From contig JACZJQ010000131.1 in assembly GCA_014860455.1 (NCBI GenBank), forward strand, positions 1 through 47,462: a stretch of DNA of 47,462 nt, given 5' to 3'. The notes beneath the pieces were generated by a model, which was given only the letters and a program-made list of their open reading frames with translations, ran no database searches and was not told the DNA's origin. This document shows, one piece after another, positions 42,767 to 47,462 of this stretch. A program made the translations under genes and the position numbers. This DNA is from Bryobacteraceae bacterium. Lineage in GTDB: Bacteria > Acidobacteriota > Terriglobia > Bryobacterales > Bryobacteraceae. Position 1 is the stretch's first letter, and each line of letters begins with the position of its first letter.

Positions 42767-43718
42767 AAGCACCTCCACCGAAGAGATGGCGCTCAAAACT
42801 CGCTGACGCGGCGCTCAGCAGTTCCGGCGTCGCCGTCAGATACCAATAGGTTTCCTCTGGACTGAGATGCCCGAGATAGACGGACAGATACGGCAGCAGA
42901 GTGCGCGTGTCCTGCCCTGCGCGATGCCAGGAGGAGAGCCGCTCAACGGCAAAGGTATGACGAAGAGCGTGCCAAGCGGTGCCCCTCCGATGCGGGTCCT
43001 TTTTGATTCCAAGTAGGCCGGTGATGGCAAGGAAACTCTGCTGCACGTGGTGATAGCGCAATGGCTGACCGCGATCGTCGAGGAAGACGGCGGCGGCAGT
43101 GGCGTTGGGCCACAGCCGCCGCCGCTCTGCCAGGTAGGCGGCGAGTTTTTCAGCCGTCGTGGCATGGATGGGGACCAGCCTCGATTTGTAGAATTTCGTG
43201 TTCCGCACCAGAATACGCGGTGGGTCGAGGTGCAATACGAGGTCAGCGGTTGTCAAGCCGAGCGCTTCAGATACGCGCAAGCCAGTGCTGGCCAGCAAAC
43301 CAATCAGGGCGTACAGGGCGTGCTGCCGCATCGATCCGGGCATCCACAGCAGCAGGGTCGCCTCCAATAATTTGGCAATCTCGTCTTGCGAGTAGATGTA
43401 TGGCTTCGGACGCGGGGTCCGTGCCAGCAGACCTGGCCCGGGTACCTCCGTGTCTGGAAAGAAGGCTTTCAGGTGCCGCAGGAAGCAACGCAGAGAGACC
43501 AAACGAATCCTTTGTCCGGGCGGTCCGGCATTGCGCGGAGCACCCTTCACCGCCCACTCCACGACCGTGCGGGCACGAAGCGGACCGCGGTGGTCTTGTG
43601 CATCGAGATGATCGGCGAACGCCCGGAGCACGTCGCGCTCGAAGCGCGTCTTGAATCCCAGCGATTGCCGGAGTTCCAGGTAGGATTCGATGTGGGAACG
43701 CAGATCGGCGATGGTCAT
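42759..43718 (-). CDS. RIT2 tyrosine recombinase B
   Basis: 319 residues from the ATG at 43718 (ATGA overlap with gene A). The N-terminal domain (MTIADLRSHIESYLELRQSL) is followed by a catalytic domain with Arg in TGLRVSEALGLTTADL, HALRHTFAVERLSS, LGHLSPEETYWY and the catalytic Tyr. It is the middle gene of the trio and is complete. Confidence 0.92.
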   Translation of the reverse strand: MTIADLRSHIESYLELRQSLGFKTRFERDVLRAFADHLDAQDHRGPLRARTVVEWAVKGAPRNAGPPGQRIRLVSLRCFLRHLKAFFPDTEVPGPGLLARTPRPKPYIYSQDEIAKLLEATLLLWMPGSMRQHALYALIGLLASTGLRVSEALGLTTADLVLHLDPPRILVRNTKFYKSRLVPIHATTAEKLAAYLAERRRLWPNATAAAVFLDDRGQPLRYHHVQQSFLAITGLLGIKKDPHRRGTAWHALRHTFAVERLSSWHRAGQDTRTLLPYLSVYLGHLSPEETYWYLTATPELLSAASASFERHLFGGGAYE

Positions 43719-44938
43719 CGCACATCTCCCGGCCATGGCAGTGCCACCTGGACCAGCGCAGGCAGATCGAGTTTGGCGTAGCCAGCTGTTGTCCTCAAGG
43801 ACTGATGTCCAAGGACGTCGGCAACCTGCTTGAAACTGGCTCCGCGGCGCACCATCCCCGTGGCCGCACTATGACGAAACACATAGGCGCCGTAGCGGAT
43901 CATGGAGATGCCGGCCTGCCGGAGCAAGCCCGTTGCCAGGTGTGTGAGGACTCCGGCGCCGTGGAGTGGCGCGTGAGGCGGGCACAGACTGAGAAAGACC
44001 TCCTGGCGGTCCACACGTGGACGAGCCATCGTCAGATACTCCATCAATGCCGCACCCGCATCTTCAGGCAGCGGCATCAGCCGCTCGCGGTGAGTTTTCC
44101 CAGCGCGGATCAAGAGGTTGCCGCTCCTCCAATCGATATCTGGCAGACAAAGCCTTGTCACCTCGCTAGGACGCAAACCGAGGCGCACCATCAGCAGAAT
44201 CATGGCGCGATCGCGACGCGACTTCGGATCCAGACTCGGACACAATGCGACGACGCGTTCCACCTCTTCGGCCGTCAGGTGTCGAGGCAATGCGGCATGC
44301 TTCCATTCCCGGACTGGCGGGATTGCTCCCTGGAAACCGTCGGGGATCTGGCCCCTCTGGACAAGAAACTGAAGAAGTGCCCGTATTCCACCAATGGGGT
44401 TCATGCGTGACGTCGGCGCCAGATTCTCCGCGCGCTCCTGGATGAACTGGGCCACATGCTGCGGCCGGAGCAAGCTCCAATCCGGAATCGCGTTGGGGAA
44501 GGTGGTCTTCAGAAAAGCTCGCACAAGGCCCAGGTGTTTCCGGCGAGTGCTTGCCGCCAATCCAGTTGCCTGCACCATGTGCCGGTCCAACTCGATCAGA
44601 AATGCTTCGGTCGCATCAACGACCAGCGGCGCTGAATGAGGCTGAGGGGGAACTGCACCGTGCTTTCGCAAAAGGTCCGTCACGCGGTGGACGCCGCGTG
44701 CGATATGCGGAAGCAGTCCTTTGGACCGCTGCGGCGACGGCCTTCGCGGGATGCCGGCGACGTAAAGCTTCACCACTGAGTCTGTGACGTCGGCCAACGA
44801 CAACCCTTCCTTGACTAACCACTGGCCGAATACATCCGCGGCGCGCAAACGACGTCGGATTCCCTCGTGGGAATAGCCCTCGCGCTCAAGCTCTCCGGCG
44901 ATGAAATCGAAATGTGGTGCGATGAGGCCACCCTCCAT
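43715..44938 (-). CDS. RIT2 tyrosine recombinase A
   Basis: 407 residues from the ATG at 44938; an in-frame TTG at 45067 would extend it into the terminal repeat and is less likely. It has a long N-terminal region (IAGELEREGYSHEGIRRRLR), a core-binding domain near GLAASTRRKHLGLVRAFLKT and a catalytic domain with Arg in LGLRPSEVTRLCLPDIDW, YVFRHSAATGMV, LGHQSLRTTAGY and the terminal Tyr. The first His of the usual H-x-x-R-H box is replaced by Tyr, as in RIT1 gene A. Complete first gene of the trio. Confidence 0.9.
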   Translation of the reverse strand: MEGGLIAPHFDFIAGELEREGYSHEGIRRRLRAADVFGQWLVKEGLSLADVTDSVVKLYVAGIPRRPSPQRSKGLLPHIARGVHRVTDLLRKHGAVPPQPHSAPLVVDATEAFLIELDRHMVQATGLAASTRRKHLGLVRAFLKTTFPNAIPDWSLLRPQHVAQFIQERAENLAPTSRMNPIGGIRALLQFLVQRGQIPDGFQGAIPPVREWKHAALPRHLTAEEVERVVALCPSLDPKSRRDRAMILLMVRLGLRPSEVTRLCLPDIDWRSGNLLIRAGKTHRERLMPLPEDAGAALMEYLTMARPRVDRQEVFLSLCPPHAPLHGAGVLTHLATGLLRQAGISMIRYGAYVFRHSAATGMVRRGASFKQVADVLGHQSLRTTAGYAKLDLPALVQVALPWPGDVR

Positions 44939-45059
44939 CCGCTCACGGACGGCGGCCTGCACGTAGTACGTATTTATCAAGATCTTCTCCAAGCGGCGAG
45001 TTGCCGCATGAAGAAGCGTCGCAGGATTATGCCAAGTGCTCAAGGCTTCGGGGCATGGC

Positions 45060-45139
45060 CCTGTCAACTGCCAGTTCGAACACTCGGCATAATGGTGCGC
45101 TCTGGATAAAGGCCGTCAACAAACGCGACCTGTCAACAG
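45060..45139 (-). repeat. RIT2 right terminal inverted repeat
   Basis: Inverted copy of 41631-41711. GTCAAC motifs lie at 45063, 45115 and 45132 (spacings 52 and 17), the mirror image of the left end. A further CTGTCAACAAA lies outside at about 45296, so the boundary may be slightly wider than drawn. Confidence 0.88.
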
Positions 45140-45336
45140 GAGAAACCAGAGAATTGGTAGTCGAAAACGTGGGGCTCGGCCTCAACCCCGGGGTTGAACT
45201 CGATCCCCCGCGAAACATGGTTTCCAACAAGAGAGCGCCGGGACTGCAAGTGCCTGCGGAGTGTTTGAGATACGGGGTGAGCCGGGAGGGGGTGCTGTCA
45301 ACAAAAACACGATTAGCAATTTGGAGGCCAAAGGGG

Positions 45337-45410
45337 TGGCTCCCCGGCATGGATTCGAACCACGATTCACGGCTCCAAAGGCCGCTGTCCTACCATTAGA
45401 CGACCGGGGA
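45337..45410 (-). tRNA. tRNA-Gln (anticodon UUG)
   Basis: A 74-base cloverleaf read on the minus strand. The acceptor stem TCCCCGG pairs with CCGGGGA, the D arm is GTCTAATGGTAGGAC, the anticodon loop CTTTGGA gives UUG, the T arm contains GGTTCGAATCC, the discriminator is G and CCA is encoded. The anticodon stem has one G-U pair. The gene is intact; the neighbouring RIT2 element does not touch it. Confidence 0.95.
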
Positions 45411-45531
45411 TTGAAGCGGTGCGGAGCTCGTCGTCCCCGCACCGTTCTCAATCATTGTAGCCGATCGCCCCCAATGCGCACCAATCACGCGCACCGCCCC
45501 CAGGCCGCCGCCGCACTCACCTGCCCCGCTC

Positions 45532-47397
45532 CTACTGCGCCCTCGGCTTCACATCATACGGCGCGAGCTTGCCCCCGTGGATCGCCTGCAGCCGCTTGTG
45601 CGTCGTCTTCATCGCTTCGATCATCTCCGGATACGGACGGTCCATCACATCCACCAGCCCGATGTTGTAATTCTCCCCGTCCATCCGGCCCAGCGACGGC
45701 TGATCCACCCACTGGAACCAGCTCGTCCCGATAAACGCCGGATGAGCCGCCGCCTGCTCCACGTAATACCGGTACGCCATCCCGCGCTCCGCCTGATCCC
45801 GCACCTGCACCAACCCCGCCGCCAGCCCCCGCTCAGGAACCCCGAAGTGGAACTCGCCGATGATAATCGGACGCCCCGTCACCTCATAGATCCTGTCCAA
45901 CGTCTTCTGATTGACGTTCGTCGAATAGACGTTCATCGAATACACGTCAAAGGCCTTCGACGCCTCGATCATCTCGATCGGCGGCAAGCCCCCGCCGAAC
46001 CGCAGTCCCAGGTTCAGGTGGTTCGGATCATGGCGCTTGATCGCCGCATTGATCACCTCAAGAAACCGGTTAAACGCTTTGTAGATAAATTGTTTCCGCC
46101 GCTCCGGCGTGTCGCCCGCGGCCAGAAACGCTTTCGCTTCCCGCTGGATCGCGCTCACCGGCCGGTCGAGGATGATGTCCACCACCAGTGACTCGCGCCC
46201 CTCCCACGGCGGCTCATTGGCCACGAAATAGCCCAGCAGCCACGGATCATTCTTGCGCGGCGCGCACTGTTCCTGCGCCTCCTTGTCCACCAGCTTCACC
46301 CACTCTTCCGAATACACATCCGGCATCCCCAGATAGCCCTGGCCCATCCCCCATCCGCGCATATTCACCTGATACGCCTTCTTGCCCGCTGCCCACAGCC
46401 GCTGATCGCTCCAGTTGCCGATCGTGTTCAGACCCCAATCCTCCAGCCGCTTCATCGCCAGATCCACCCATGCCGTGCTCTCCAATCCGCCGTGCCTGCG
46501 GGCCAGATTCCATGAATAGAACCCAGTCCGCGGCCGCCGCCCGAACTGCGTCGCTGCCTCCACCGGCGGTATCGCCGCGTAGTAATTCTCCCGCCCCTGG
46601 ATCCGCGAATCCCCGCCACTATTGCCCATCCCCGTCGACGATGTCGAAAAGAACAGGTGGCCCTCCGGATCGACAAACCACCACCGCCCGTCGATCTTCT
46701 CCACCCTGAAAAATCCCGTCGCCTTCACCTGCGTGTTCAGGTACCCGCCGTAACGGCCAAACCCGTATTCGCCCTTCTTCAGCCCCGCCTCCTCCGCCGC
46801 CCACTCTTTCTTCAGTTGTTCGACGCTTTTCACCTTCCGCGCCCAGTCGCCCGGAATCCACTGCCCAAACTCGTCTACAACCGGCTTCTTATCCACAATG
46901 TCCGAACCCGGATCCTCCTTCGCCAGAGTCACTGACCGGATCTCCAGCGTCTGCTTGCCCAGCGGCGCAATCATCGTCACACCCAGTTGCTCCACCGCGT
47001 TCAGCGGCCCATACACCCCGCCCGTACTCACCCAGAACGAATTCCGCGGCACCTTGCCCACCGACGCCATATCGTGCCCCGAACGGTTCGGCTGCCGGAA
47101 ATACTGCAGCGGCACCGCCGCCCTGATCCACACTCCGCCCATTGGATGCATCTGCCGCCGCTGCACCGTCGCCCCGCTATACAGCGTCAGCCAGAACCGC
47201 TGCGGCGTCGACGCCCTCAACTCAAGAACAAGGAAGTTGTACGGCGTCCAATCCGATGGCAGATCCGCATTCAACTCCTTCAACGTCCACTTGTGCGTGG
47301 ACTCCGTTCCTTCAAAAACAACGCGCTGCGGCGCCGCTACTGCGGACTGCGCAAACAGTGCATAAAACATCGTGGCGGACAGGATCAGGCGGCCCAT
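45532..47397 (-). CDS. Secreted clan GH-A glycoside hydrolase, agarase-like
   Basis: 621 residues; the ATG at 47397 follows AAAGGAG. It has a signal peptide (MGRLILSATMFYALFAQSAVA). A beta-sandwich-like N-terminal domain (about 25-170) precedes a TIM barrel starting near RWWFVDPEGHLFFSTSSTGM. The candidate acid/base Glu is in LGYFVANEPPWEG (the N-E-P motif of clan GH-A) and the nucleophile Glu in RPIIIGEFHFG. Proteins of this type are often annotated as agarases or GH50-like enzymes; the exact family and substrate are uncertain. It lies 120 bases from tRNA-Gln on the same strand. Confidence 0.78.
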   Translation of the reverse strand: MGRLILSATMFYALFAQSAVAAPQRVVFEGTESTHKWTLKELNADLPSDWTPYNFLVLELRASTPQRFWLTLYSGATVQRRQMHPMGGVWIRAAVPLQYFRQPNRSGHDMASVGKVPRNSFWVSTGGVYGPLNAVEQLGVTMIAPLGKQTLEIRSVTLAKEDPGSDIVDKKPVVDEFGQWIPGDWARKVKSVEQLKKEWAAEEAGLKKGEYGFGRYGGYLNTQVKATGFFRVEKIDGRWWFVDPEGHLFFSTSSTGMGNSGGDSRIQGRENYYAAIPPVEAATQFGRRPRTGFYSWNLARRHGGLESTAWVDLAMKRLEDWGLNTIGNWSDQRLWAAGKKAYQVNMRGWGMGQGYLGMPDVYSEEWVKLVDKEAQEQCAPRKNDPWLLGYFVANEPPWEGRESLVVDIILDRPVSAIQREAKAFLAAGDTPERRKQFIYKAFNRFLEVINAAIKRHDPNHLNLGLRFGGGLPPIEMIEASKAFDVYSMNVYSTNVNQKTLDRIYEVTGRPIIIGEFHFGVPERGLAAGLVQVRDQAERGMAYRYYVEQAAAHPAFIGTSWFQWVDQPSLGRMDGENYNIGLVDVMDRPYPEMIEAMKTTHKRLQAIHGGKLAPYDVKPRAQ

Positions 47398-47462
47398 TGA
47401 GGCAACTCCTTTGATGTCGCCGCATCCACTCGCTTCGCGGCGCCGCCTCTACTATATTCAAT

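Larger units (their letters stand above)
41631..45139 (-). mobile_element. RIT2: apparently complete recombinase-in-trio element
   Basis: Three overlapping tyrosine-recombinase genes are bounded by long terminal inverted repeats (41631-41711 and 45060-45139). Total length is about 3.5 kb. Gene order A-B-C on the minus strand matches RIT1 at 7256-10111. All three recombinases look intact, so the element may be active. It lies about 200 bases from tRNA-Gln but not in it. Confidence 0.88.

Noticed and set aside
45060-45410. RIT2 integration into the tRNA-Gln gene (attachment site)
   Set aside because: The tRNA is intact, lies about 200 bases outside the terminal repeat, and no copy of its 3' end is seen at the other end of the element.

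Overview
The window looks like chromosomal DNA of a GC-rich, soil-type bacterium. An acidobacterium of the Bryobacter/Solibacter kind is the best guess. That is an inference from protein style, the abundance of insertion sequences and the secreted polysaccharide-active enzymes; there is no rRNA or other phylogenetic marker. Four functional blocks are separated by mobile DNA.

Block 1 (1-7350): the left edge is an IS630-like element that appears to cut into an IS21-family istA. Next comes a minus-strand osmotic/membrane-stress cluster: aquaporin Z, a helix-hairpin-helix protein, MscL with a zinc ribbon, a DUF481 outer-membrane-type protein, an ECF sigma factor, a small protein and an MscS-type channel. 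A second, different IS21 istA follows, broken by the next element.

Block 2 (7356-25468): a trio of overlapping tyrosine recombinases (a RIT element, here RIT1) lies inside the second istA, and its first gene has lost its 5' part to an IS3-like remnant. Then come three tandem secreted subtilisin-like proteases whose C-termini carry tryptophan-rich hexapeptide repeats (V/A-V/T-W-G-T-G). They are followed by a membrane protein made of two copies of a multi-helix sensor domain, and by an HD-GYP-GAF-GGDEF protein carrying a third copy of that domain. Convergent to these are a PilZ protein and an orphan sigma-54 activator. The protease operon and the HD-GYP gene each have a good -24/-12 (sigma-54) promoter, and 75-98 bp upstream of each lies the same palindrome CGGACA-N3-TGTCCG. 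I read this as one sigma-54/c-di-GMP regulated secreted-protease system. An oligopeptide/dipeptide-type ABC operon (two permeases, binding protein, one ATPase) follows and could import peptides, but the link is only positional.

Block 3 (26121-39195): a YncE-like propeller/phosphoesterase gene flanked by short shared intergenic repeats, a single-ORF DDE transposase next to a truncated M15 peptidase, and a tightly coupled eight-gene minus-strand operon. The operon encodes a group 3c-type (MvhADG) [NiFe] hydrogenase together with two HdrA-like flavoproteins, an HdrC/membrane-cytochrome fusion like QmoC, a winged-helix protein and the hydrogenase maturation protease. No HdrB is present, so electrons probably go to or from the quinone pool rather than to a heterodisulfide.

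Block 4 (39500-47462): relics of both IS21 types, a BNR_4-type secreted propeller (possible polysaccharide lyase), an apparently complete second RIT element (RIT2) with about 80-bp terminal inverted repeats, tRNA-Gln(UUG), and a clan GH-A glycoside hydrolase resembling agarases.
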